Source of the DNA: Billgrantia pellis
Lineage (GTDB): Bacteria > Pseudomonadota > Gammaproteobacteria > Pseudomonadales > Halomonadaceae
NCBI RefSeq assembly: GCF_008297955.1
Contig: NZ_VTPY01000005.1
Span: forward strand, 186,001 to 250,000
Reading direction: 5' to 3'
Length of the DNA stretch: 64,000 nt
This document shows, piece after piece, positions 54,477 to 61,868 of the stretch. Made by a program: the position numbers and the translations under genes. The notes under the pieces were generated by a model that worked only from the letters and a program-made list of their open reading frames with translations, had not been told where the DNA came from and ran no database searches. The stretch's first letter is position 1. Every line of letters starts with the position of its first letter.

Positions 54477-55037
54477 ATGGACGCACTCACCCTGTTGCAC
54501 GAGCGCAGTTCGATGGGCAAGTTGACCGGCCCGCCCCCGAGCCCCGAGCAGATGGAGGCGATCTACCGTGCGGCCCTGCGCGCGCCGGATCACAAGGAGC
54601 TGCGCCCGTGGCGCTTCATCGAGTTTTCCGGCGTGGGTCTCGAGCGGCTGGGGGAACTCTTTGCCGAGGCCGAATACCGCGAAGATCCCAATATCGAGGA
54701 CGCCGAGCTGGATGCGGTGCGCAAGAAACCGCTGCGTGCGCCCATGATCATCGCGGTGATCGCCAAGGTCGCCCCGGATGTGCCCAAGGTGCCGAAGATC
54801 GAGCAGGTGATCTCCGCCGGCTGTGCTGCCCACGGTATCCTGCTTGCCGCTCATGCCCAAGGGCTCGGCGCCATGTGGCGCAGCGGCAAGTACGCCTTCG
54901 ATCCCACCGTGCGCAAGGGGCTCGGCCTGACGGGGGAGGACGAATTGATCGCTTTCCTTTATCTCGGCCAGCTCGGCGGGCGCCACAAACCGATCGCCGA
55001 GCATCGCATCAGCGATTTCGTCGAGCGCTGGGATTGA
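54477..55037 (+). CDS. Nitroreductase-family protein (YdjA-like)
   Basis: A 186-residue minimal FMN nitroreductase, close in length to E. coli YdjA (183). FMN-contact residues appear in the N-terminal RSSMGKL and in RAPDHKELRPWRF, and the central GCAAHGILLAAHAQGLGAMW helix is typical. It is likely a homodimer. GGAGACC precedes the ATG. Physiological substrate unknown. The next gene starts 2 bp after its stop. Confidence 0.88.
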   Translation: MDALTLLHERSSMGKLTGPPPSPEQMEAIYRAALRAPDHKELRPWRFIEFSGVGLERLGELFAEAEYREDPNIEDAELDAVRKKPLRAPMIIAVIAKVAPDVPKVPKIEQVISAGCAAHGILLAAHAQGLGAMWRSGKYAFDPTVRKGLGLTGEDELIAFLYLGQLGGRHKPIAEHRISDFVERWD

Positions 55038-55039
55038 TC

Positions 55040-55543
55040 ATGCGCGACATCGGCGTTCCGTATTCGCGTTTGCCGCTGCCTACGCCCGGCGAGCGAGACG
55101 ATCCGCAAGCCTTTCTCGCCTGGCTCGGTGAGGCCATTCCCATGGTCAAGTACCTGGGTATCCGCGAGATGCGCTGGGAAGGGGAGGCGTTGGTGTGGGA
55201 ACTGGCGCTTTCGCCCAGCCTCAACGACAAGGGCACTGGCTTCGGTGGAGCGCTGGCCGCCCAGACCACGCTGCTCGGCTGGTGCTGGACCACCCTGTGG
55301 CTGCGTGAGCGTAGCCATGCCCGCGATGTTGTCGTGGCCGAGGCCGGGCAGCGCTTCCTGGCGCCGGTCACCGACGACTATCGCCTGACCTGCGCTCCCG
55401 AGCGCGGGCAAGGCCAGGCAGCGCTGGCCGAACGCCTGGCGAGCGGAGGGCGCGGCCGCATCGCTCTCACGCAGCAGCTCTGGTGCGGCGGCACCCTATG
55501 CCTGGAAGCCCACGGCGATTATGCCGTACTGCCTGCCCGCTGA
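55040..55543 (+). CDS. YiiD C-terminal-like hotdog thioesterase protein
   Basis: A 167-residue protein with the thioesterase-like domain found at the C-terminus of E. coli YiiD. The stretch LNDKGTGFGGALAAQTTLLGW is the family's conserved hotdog helix entry, followed by VVVAEAGQRFLAPVTDDYRL. It begins 2 bp after the nitroreductase stop, so the genes are co-translated. Substrate unknown. Confidence 0.8.
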   Translation: MRDIGVPYSRLPLPTPGERDDPQAFLAWLGEAIPMVKYLGIREMRWEGEALVWELALSPSLNDKGTGFGGALAAQTTLLGWCWTTLWLRERSHARDVVVAEAGQRFLAPVTDDYRLTCAPERGQGQAALAERLASGGRGRIALTQQLWCGGTLCLEAHGDYAVLPAR

Positions 55544-55567
55544 CGGGGCCGAAAGCCGAAAACCGGC

Positions 55568-55596
55568 TTGCAAACGCGTACTTAAGCCGTTAGACT
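55568..55596 (+). promoter_or_regulatory. Promoter of tRNA-Ser
   Basis: TTGCAA, a 17-bp spacer and TAGACT, ending 53 bp before the tRNA. Confidence 0.65.
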
Positions 55597-55649
55597 TTGC
55601 GCCGTTCTGACGCACAAGGCAACGCCCAAAGGCGTGAGGACCACAATGT

Positions 55650-55737
55650 GGAGGGGTGTCCGAGTGGTCGAAGGAGCACGCCTGGAAAGTGTGTAAGTCG
55701 AAAGGCTTCGAGGGTTCGAATCCCTCCCCCTCCGCCA
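55650..55737 (+). tRNA. tRNA-Ser (anticodon GGA)
   Basis: 88 nt with a long variable arm typical of class II tRNAs. The acceptor GGAGGGG/CCCCTCC, anticodon loop CTGGAAA, T-loop GTTCGAA and encoded CCA are all present. Confidence 0.97.
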
Positions 55738-55746
55738 CAGAATATG

Positions 55747-55776
55747 AAAAGCCGCTGATTTCAGCGGCTTTTTTTT
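55747..55776 (+). terminator. Rho-independent terminator of tRNA-Ser
   Basis: A 12-bp perfect stem (AAAAGCCGCTGA/TCAGCGGCTTTT) with a 2-nt loop continues into a run of eight T, 10 bp after the tRNA. Confidence 0.92.
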
Positions 55777-55904
55777 GTAGTCACCTAGCCCAAGCGTCAG
55801 TTGGCTTCCATCGGCTGCTAGGGGGCCTGTCCCAACCCGGCGGTGACAGGTGACAAGCGTAGAACTGGCCCGGCCTGCTGGCCGGGCTGAAGGGGAGGAG
55901 ACGT

Positions 55905-57257
55905 TTACACCACCCCCTGGTCGATCATGGCATCCGCCACCTTGCGGAAGCCGGCGATGTTCGCGCCAAGCACCAGATTGGTGGGATCGTCGAATTCCTC
56001 AGCCGTACTGGCGCACTGACGATGAATATTCGCCATGATGGCTTGCAGCTTGGTGTCGACTTTTTCCAGCGTCCACTGCTGCATGCTGCTGTTCTGCGCC
56101 ATCTCGAGCTGGCTGGTGGCCACGCCCCCGGCGTTGGCCGCCTTGCCGGGGCCATAGGCGATCTTGGCGTCAAGAAAACGGTCCACGGCTGTTGCGGTGG
56201 AGGCCATGTTCGAGCCCTCGCTGATGCAGTGCACCCCGTTCTGCAGCAATGCGATGGCATCCGCTTCGGCCACTTCGTTCTGGGTGGCGCTGGGGAAGGC
56301 CACGTCTCCCTTGATGCGCCACACGGCATGGCCGTCGGAGGGATAGTCACGGGCATCGATGTAGTGCGCTTCGGGATGATGCTCCACGTACTCACGCAGA
56401 GAAGCGCGCTTGACCTCCTTGAGCAGCTTGAGCGTATCGAGGTCGATGCCTTCCGGATGGTGGATCGTTCCACGTGAGTCCGAGCAGGTCACGGGACGGG
56501 CGCCGAGTTGGTAGAGCTTTTCGATGGTATAGATGGCTACGTTGCCTGCGCCCGATACCAGGCAGGTCTTGCCCGCAATGCTGTCGTTACGCGCTTCGAG
56601 CATGTTCTGGGCAAAGTAGACGGCTCCGTAGCCAGTCGCTTCCTTGCGGCCGAGCGAGCCGCCCCAGTCCAGGCCCTTGCCTGTAAAAACCCCTTCGTAG
56701 CGGCCCGTAAGGCGCTTGTATTGACCATAAAGGTAGCCGATCTCGCGTGCGCCTACGCCGATGTCGCCTGCGGGAACGTCGGTGGCCGGCCCGATATGGC
56801 GGTAGAGTTCGTTCATGAAGGACTGGCAGAAACGCATGATCTCACCGTCTGACTTGCCCTTCGGATCGAAGTTGGAGCCGCCCTTGCCACCGCCGATGGG
56901 AAGTCCGGTCAGGGCATTCTTGAAGATCTGCTCGAAGCCTAGGAACTTGATGATGCTGGCGTTGACGCTGGGATGGAAGCGTAGCCCGCCCTTGTACGGA
57001 CCCAGTGCCGAATTGAACTGGATACGGTAACCCTTGTTGACTTGTACCTTGCCGGCATCGTCGACCCAACTGACCCGGAACATGATCTGGCGCTCGGGCT
57101 CGACGATACGCTCGATGATGCTGTGCTGGTGGTAGCGCGGCACCGTCTCGATCAGGGGGCGAAGGCACTCGAGAACTTCCTCCGCGGCCTGATAGAACTC
57201 CCCCTGAGCCGGGCTGCTTTTCCTGAGTCCTTCCAGCGTGTCATGTACGTAGGTCAT
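55905..57257 (-). CDS. gdhA: Glutamate dehydrogenase, NADP-specific
   Basis: A 450-residue hexameric-type enzyme (E. coli 447) that assimilates ammonium into glutamate. Substrate/catalytic blocks are GPYKGGLRFHPSVN, GGGKGGSNFDPKGK (catalytic Lys) and PAGDIGVGAREIG. The dinucleotide fold has SGAGNVAIYT near residue 235. AGGACG precedes the ATG. A sigma-70-like promoter with an internal palindrome lies just upstream. It is divergent from the GlxA-type regulator gene. Confidence 0.97.
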   Translation of the reverse strand: MTYVHDTLEGLRKSSPAQGEFYQAAEEVLECLRPLIETVPRYHQHSIIERIVEPERQIMFRVSWVDDAGKVQVNKGYRIQFNSALGPYKGGLRFHPSVNASIIKFLGFEQIFKNALTGLPIGGGKGGSNFDPKGKSDGEIMRFCQSFMNELYRHIGPATDVPAGDIGVGAREIGYLYGQYKRLTGRYEGVFTGKGLDWGGSLGRKEATGYGAVYFAQNMLEARNDSIAGKTCLVSGAGNVAIYTIEKLYQLGARPVTCSDSRGTIHHPEGIDLDTLKLLKEVKRASLREYVEHHPEAHYIDARDYPSDGHAVWRIKGDVAFPSATQNEVAEADAIALLQNGVHCISEGSNMASTATAVDRFLDAKIAYGPGKAANAGGVATSQLEMAQNSSMQQWTLEKVDTKLQAIMANIHRQCASTAEEFDDPTNLVLGANIAGFRKVADAMIDQGVV

Positions 57258-57290
57258 GGTGAGCGTCCTAAGCCAAAATGGGATGCGCTC

Positions 57291-57319
57291 ACTATAATGG
57301 ATGCACCATTATGCAGCAA
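57291..57319 (-). promoter_or_regulatory. gdhA promoter
   Basis: On the minus strand TTGCTG (57314-57319), a 17-bp spacer and TATAGT (57291-57296) form a sigma-70 promoter about 27 nt upstream of the gdhA start once transcription begins. Its spacer is almost wholly filled by a palindrome. Confidence 0.65.
57294..57312. promoter_or_regulatory. Inverted repeat in the gdhA promoter spacer, candidate repressor site
   Basis: ATAATGG-N5-CCATTAT is a perfect 7-bp inverted repeat between the -35 and -10. The right part, TGCACCATTAT, recurs in the same orientation at 57387-57397. TGCACCA is also a known NtrC half-site sequence, though the second half is not well matched. Confidence 0.5.
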
Positions 57320-57386
57320 TCGCATAGGCCATGTCGGGATTAGACATAAATATGAGTTGAAATCCCTTTCAAATGACCAGAAAGTG

Positions 57387-57397
57387 TGCACCATTAT
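57387..57397 (+). repeat. Second copy of the 11-bp TGCACCATTAT element
   Basis: Identical to 57302-57312, 85 bp away, about eight helical turns. Both lie between gdhA and the divergent regulator gene. Confidence 0.6.
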
Positions 57398-57551
57398 CTT
57401 TCATTAACTTTTCTTCATAGATGGTTATTAAACGGTGGTCCGGGCTTGCTTGGCCATATGGCGGCTTGCCTGTGCTGCAGAATCCGATAGAGTCGATGCG
57501 ATAGCCATCCGGTTCTTCCGGAACAACCGCCACGGCAACGCAGGAGCCGCC

Positions 57552-58589
57552 ATGAATCTTCCTCTGAGGGGCGAGCCCCTATCGGTCGGCTTCGTTCTGC
57601 TCCATCGCTTCACCTTGCTGCCTTTCGCCGCCTTCGTCGACTGCCTGCGCCTGGCCGCCGACGAGGGGGATCGAAGCCGTCAGTTGCGCTGCCACTGGAC
57701 CTTCATGACCAGTACGGGAGAGCCGGCAGCCTCCAGTTGTGGTGCCTCCATCACGCCGTGCGAGCCGCTCCGGGATCCGGAGGAGTTCGACTATATCGTG
57801 GTGATCGGTGGTGTCCTGGACGATGCGGACCGGATCGATACCACGGCGCTGACCTACCTGGGCAAGGCAGCAAGCGCTCAGGTGCCGTTGGTGGGGCTTT
57901 GCACCGGCGTCTTCGCCCTGATCCAGGCCGGTCTCATGAGTGGGCGGCGCTGCTGCGTCAGTTGGTATCACCACCGCGACATGATCCAGCGTTTTCCTGC
58001 CATCGAGCCGGTTGCCGATCGGCTGTTTATCGATGACGGCGACCGGCTCACCTGCGCAGGCGGGTCGGCGGCGGCGGACCTGGCCGCCTATCTGGTCGAG
58101 CGGCACCTGGGCAAGGCCTGGGCAATGAAGAGCCTGCGCATCATGCTGCTGGAAGAAGCCCGTGCCGGCGCGCACCCGCAGCCACAGCCGGTCGTATTCG
58201 GCAAGATCGAGGATCGGCTCGTCCGCCGCTCCATCGCGGTGCTCGAGCAGCATCTCGGCGAACCGATCTCCATGGAGGCGCTGGCGGAACGGGTCGGAAC
58301 GTCTCGACGCAACCTAGAGCGCCGCTTCCGCGAAGCCTTGGGTGTCGGGCCGCAGAAATTCGCCCGCGATCTTCGCTTGCGCTACGGACTCTGGCTTTTG
58401 CACTACAGCGGGAAGAGCATTACCGAGATCGGTGAGCGCTGCGGCTTTGCCGACACGGCGCATTTCTCGCGCCACTTCCGCACTGCCTTCGGTATGCCGC
58501 CGTCGGAGATGCGCAAGCGTGCTGAGGAGCCGGGAAGCGATCGGGTCGACCCCTTCTTCCTGCATATCGAGTCCCGCGCCGCCGTCTGA
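57552..58589 (+). CDS. GlxA-family transcriptional regulator (GATase1-like plus AraC DNA-binding domain)
   Basis: A 345-residue regulator. Residues 1-190 form a DJ-1/PfpI-type domain (VGFVLLHRFTLLPFAAF at the start, VPLVGLCTGVFALIQAGLM at the nucleophile elbow). Residues 235-330 hold a double AraC helix-turn-helix: MEALAERVGTSRRNLERRFR and ITEIGERCGFADTAHFSRHFR. GbdR and SouR of Pseudomonas, which activate betaine and sarcosine catabolic genes, share this architecture. The gene sits directly before glyA-sox on the same strand, so control of that operon is plausible. AGGAG 6 nt before the ATG sets the start. Confidence 0.9.
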   Translation: MNLPLRGEPLSVGFVLLHRFTLLPFAAFVDCLRLAADEGDRSRQLRCHWTFMTSTGEPAASSCGASITPCEPLRDPEEFDYIVVIGGVLDDADRIDTTALTYLGKAASAQVPLVGLCTGVFALIQAGLMSGRRCCVSWYHHRDMIQRFPAIEPVADRLFIDDGDRLTCAGGSAAADLAAYLVERHLGKAWAMKSLRIMLLEEARAGAHPQPQPVVFGKIEDRLVRRSIAVLEQHLGEPISMEALAERVGTSRRNLERRFREALGVGPQKFARDLRLRYGLWLLHYSGKSITEIGERCGFADTAHFSRHFRTAFGMPPSEMRKRAEEPGSDRVDPFFLHIESRAAV

Positions 58590-58862
58590 GCGCTGCGCCG
58601 CTTCTTCCCGCCTTGCGTGCGTTTCACGCCTATCCGCTGGCTTGCGCGACCACGCCTCGCTAAGGTGCGTCAGCATTCCTTGTCGCGTCTGGCATTCAGC
58701 AAAACTGTCGCATTCATTCAATCTTTCGCCGAGCACCTCCGCTTTAATCACAGGGGTGAGTCGAGCGCTCTGCGCAGCGATTATCCGAACATAAGGATTG
58801 CAAATTTTTCTCCCCTGCGGGTTGCCGATAGATTCAACGAGTCATAACAACAGGAGTCAGTC

Positions 58863-60164
58863 ATGAACCAAGCCGGTCTCGCCTCATTCGATTCCCAGAT
58901 CGCTACCGCCATCGCCGAGGAAGTGGCGCGCCAGGAGGCGCACGTCGAGTTGATCGCCTCGGAGAACTATGCCAGCCGCGCGGTGATGGAGGCCCAAGGC
59001 ACGCAACTGACCAACAAATACGCCGAGGGCTACCCGGGCAAGCGCTACTACGGCGGCTGCGAGCATGTCGACGTGGTCGAAAAGCTGGCCATCGAGCGCG
59101 CCTGCGACCTGTTCGGCGCCGACTACGCCAACGTTCAACCGCATTCCGGCGCCCAGGCCAATGCTGCCGCCTTCATGGCGCTGGTCAAGCCGGGCGATAC
59201 CGTGCTCGGGATGAGCTTGGCCCACGGCGGACACCTCACCCATGGCGCCGCCCCCAACTTCTCCGGCAAGCATTATCACGCCGTGCAGTACGGCCTGAAT
59301 CCCGAGACCGGCGAGATCGACTACGAGGAGGTCGAGCGGCTGGCGCGCAGCCACAAGCCCAAGCTGATCATCGCCGGCTTTTCCGCCTACTCTCGGGTGG
59401 TGGACTGGCGCCGTTTCCGCCACATCGCCGACGAGGTCGGTGCTTGGCTGATGGTCGACATGGCTCACGTGGCGGGCCTGGTCGCCGCCGGGCTCTACCC
59501 GAGCCCGATCCCCCACGCCCACGTGGTCACCACCACCACGCACAAGACCCTGCGCGGCCCGCGCGGCGGCCTGATTCTGTCTGCCCATGGCGACCCGGAG
59601 CTGTACAAGAAGCTCAACGGTGCGGTCTTCCCCGGCCAGCAGGGCGGCCCGCTGATGCACGTGATCGCGGCCAAGGCGGTGGCCTTCAAGGAAGCCATGA
59701 GCCAGGCCTTCGTGCAGTATCAGCAGCGCGTGATCGACAACGCCCGCGCCATGGCCACGGTGTTCATCGAGCGCGGCTACGACGTGGTGTCCGGCGGCAC
59801 CGACGACCATCTCTTCCTGGTCTCGCTGATCCGCCAGGGCGTCACCGGCAAGGATGCCGATGCGGCGCTGGGACGCGCGCATATCACCGTCAACAAGAAC
59901 GCCGTGCCCAACGATCCGCAGAGCCCCTTCGTCACCTCCGGCCTACGCATCGGTACCCCGGCCGTGACCTCGCGTGGCTTCACGGTGGAAGACTGCGGCC
60001 GGCTTGCCGGTTGGATCTGCGACATCCTCGACGTGCTCGCCGAGCAGGGCAACACCGATGCCGTAGAGGCCGAGGTGCGCGAAAAGGTCGCCGAGCTGTG
60101 CGAGCGGCACCCGGTCTACGGCGCCACCGCCCCGGCAACGGCGCACGAAGCCGCTACCGCCTGA
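58863..60164 (+). CDS. glyA: Serine hydroxymethyltransferase
   Basis: A 433-residue PLP enzyme interconverting serine and glycine with tetrahydrofolate. Active-site blocks are [17 protein letters not shown] near the start, YYGGCEHVD, and the PLP-Lys motif [15 protein letters not shown] near residue 230. ACAGGAG precedes the ATG. It heads the sox genes, matching the glyA1-soxBDAG arrangement in Pseudomonas: sarcosine oxidation yields glycine and methylene-THF, which GlyA joins into serine. A housekeeping glyA may exist elsewhere. Confidence 0.97.
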   Translation: MNQAGLASFDSQIATAIAEEVARQEAHVELIASENYASRAVMEAQGTQLTNKYAEGYPGKRYYGGCEHVDVVEKLAIERACDLFGADYANVQPHSGAQANAAAFMALVKPGDTVLGMSLAHGGHLTHGAAPNFSGKHYHAVQYGLNPETGEIDYEEVERLARSHKPKLIIAGFSAYSRVVDWRRFRHIADEVGAWLMVDMAHVAGLVAAGLYPSPIPHAHVVTTTTHKTLRGPRGGLILSAHGDPELYKKLNGAVFPGQQGGPLMHVIAAKAVAFKEAMSQAFVQYQQRVIDNARAMATVFIERGYDVVSGGTDDHLFLVSLIRQGVTGKDADAALGRAHITVNKNAVPNDPQSPFVTSGLRIGTPAVTSRGFTVEDCGRLAGWICDILDVLAEQGNTDAVEAEVREKVAELCERHPVYGATAPATAHEAATA

Positions 60165-60173
60165 ACCCGTATG

Positions 60174-60199
60174 GGCCGGCCCTGCCCACGGGGCCGGTC
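60174..60199 (+). promoter_or_regulatory. Intercistronic hairpin between glyA and soxB
   Basis: A 9-bp GC-rich stem (one G-T pair) with an 8-nt loop ends just before the soxB ribosome-binding site at 60201. There is no T-run. It may modulate the glyA:sox ratio. Confidence 0.45.
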
Positions 60200-60212
60200 G
60201 AGGAGAGAGAAC

Positions 60213-61463
60213 ATGCAACGCTATTCAGGTTTCGGGCTGGCCAAGCACGCCCTCAGCCATCACGAGAACTGGGAGCGCCAGTGGCGCAACCCCACCCCCA
60301 AGAAGCAGTACGACGTGATCATCGTCGGCGGCGGTGGCCACGGCCTGGCCACCGCCTATTACCTGGCCAAGGAGCATGGCATCAAGAACGTGGCGGTGCT
60401 GGAGAAGGGCTGGTTGGGTGGCGGCAATACCGCGCGCAACACCACCATCGTGCGCTCCAACTACCTGTGGGACGAGTCTGCGGCGCTCTATGAGCACGCC
60501 ATGAAGCTGTGGGAGGGGCTGTCGCAGGATCTCAACTATAACGTGATGTTCTCCCAGCGCGGCGTGATGAACCTGGGCCATACCCTGCAGGACATGCGCG
60601 ACATCCAGCGTCGGGTCAATGCCAACCGCTTGAACGGCATCGACAGCGAGGTGCTCACGCCCGAGCAGATCCAGGAGATCGTGCCGATCATGGACTGCTC
60701 GAAGAACGCCCGCTATCCGATTCTCGGTGCCTCCTGGCAGCCGCGGGCCGGTGTGGCGCGCCACGATGCCGTGGCCTGGGGTTTCGCCCGCGCCGCCGAT
60801 GCATTGGGCGTGGACCTGCTGCAGAACACCGAGGTCACCGGGTTCAAGATTCGCGACGGCCGCGTCTTCGGGGTGCACACCAACCGTGGCGACATCGAGG
60901 CCAAGACCGTCGGCTGCGTGGCGGCGGGCAACTCCGGTGTGCTGGCCAAGATGGCCGGTTTCCGCCTGCCGCTGGAGTCCCACCCGCTGCAGGCACTGGT
61001 CTCCGAGCCGCTCAAGCCGATTCTCGATACCGTGGTCATGTCCAACCACGTGCACGGCTACATCAGCCAGACCGACAAGGGCGACCTGGTGATCGGCGCC
61101 GGCATCGACGGCTACAACGGCTACGGCCAGCGTGGCAGCTACCCCACCGTGGAACACACCCTGCAGGCCATCGTCGAGATGTTCCCGATCTTCTCGCGGG
61201 TGCGCATGAATCGGCAATGGGGCGGCATCGTCGACACCTGCCCTGACGCGTGTCCGATTCTCTCCGCCACGCCGGTGAAGGGCTTGTACTTCAACTGTGG
61301 CTGGGGCACCGGCGGCTTCAAGGCCACGCCGGGCTCCGGTCACGTGTTTGCCTGGACCCTGGCGAAGAACCAGGCCCATCCGCTTGCGGCCCCGTTCTCC
61401 ATCGATCGTTTCCATAGCGGAGCACTGGTCGACGAGCACGGCGCGGCCGGGGTTGCACACTAA
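60213..61463 (+). CDS. soxB: Sarcosine oxidase, beta subunit
   Basis: A 416-residue flavoprotein subunit of heterotetrameric sarcosine oxidase, which oxidises N-methylglycine to glycine with H2O2 and methylene-THF. The FAD motif [18 protein letters not shown] lies near residue 33. [15 protein letters not shown] near 182 contains the His that carries covalent FMN in characterised enzymes. [19 protein letters not shown] C-terminal block present ([15 protein letters not shown]). GGAGAGAG precedes the ATG. Confidence 0.96.
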   Translation: MQRYSGFGLAKHALSHHENWERQWRNPTPKKQYDVIIVGGGGHGLATAYYLAKEHGIKNVAVLEKGWLGGGNTARNTTIVRSNYLWDESAALYEHAMKLWEGLSQDLNYNVMFSQRGVMNLGHTLQDMRDIQRRVNANRLNGIDSEVLTPEQIQEIVPIMDCSKNARYPILGASWQPRAGVARHDAVAWGFARAADALGVDLLQNTEVTGFKIRDGRVFGVHTNRGDIEAKTVGCVAAGNSGVLAKMAGFRLPLESHPLQALVSEPLKPILDTVVMSNHVHGYISQTDKGDLVIGAGIDGYNGYGQRGSYPTVEHTLQAIVEMFPIFSRVRMNRQWGGIVDTCPDACPILSATPVKGLYFNCGWGTGGFKATPGSGHVFAWTLAKNQAHPLAAPFSIDRFHSGALVDEHGAAGVAH

Positions 61464-61475
61464 GGAGGCACTGCC

Positions 61476-61868
61476 ATGTTTCATATCTACTGCCCCTACT
61501 GCGAGGAGCTCCGCGAGGAAGAGGAGTTCCACCCCAAGGGCCAGGCGCATATCGAAAGGCCAAAGGATCCCGAGGCCTGCAGCGACGAGGAGTGGGGCGA
61601 CTACCTGTTCTTCCGCGACAACCCGCGCGGCATCCATCATGAACTTTGGGTGCATGCCGTGGGCTGCCGCAAGTTTTTCAACGCCACACGCAATACCGTG
61701 ACCTACGAGATTCTCGAAACCTACAAGATGGGCGAACAGCCGACGATCACCGCCGAGAGTCTGGCGAACCGCGAAGCGCTGGGCAGCGTGCAGGTCGCCG
61801 GCGGCGGCCAGCAGACCGTGGGCGCCAGCAACGCCTCAGTGGCATCGGTCAAAGGAGTCAAGGCATGA
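61476..61868 (+). CDS. soxD: Sarcosine oxidase, delta subunit
   Basis: A 130-residue zinc-binding subunit. Zn ligands expected from the known structure are visible: Cys6 and Cys9 (CPYC), His60 and Cys64 (HAVGC). The first 85 residues match the family; the C-terminal 45 residues are a low-complexity Ala/Ser/Gly/Val tail that makes it longer than the usual 90-100 residues. AAGGAGG precedes the ATG, and its stop overlaps the soxA start by 4 bp. Confidence 0.94.
   Translation: MFHIYCPYCEELREEEEFHPKGQAHIERPKDPEACSDEEWGDYLFFRDNPRGIHHELWVHAVGCRKFFNATRNTVTYEILETYKMGEQPTITAESLANREALGSVQVAGGGQQTVGASNASVASVKGVKA

Noticed and set aside
58590..58862. Glycine riboswitch or sigma-54 promoter before glyA
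   Set aside because: No paired glycine-aptamer core was seen. TGGCAT at about 58690 lacks a GC at the matching -12 position.
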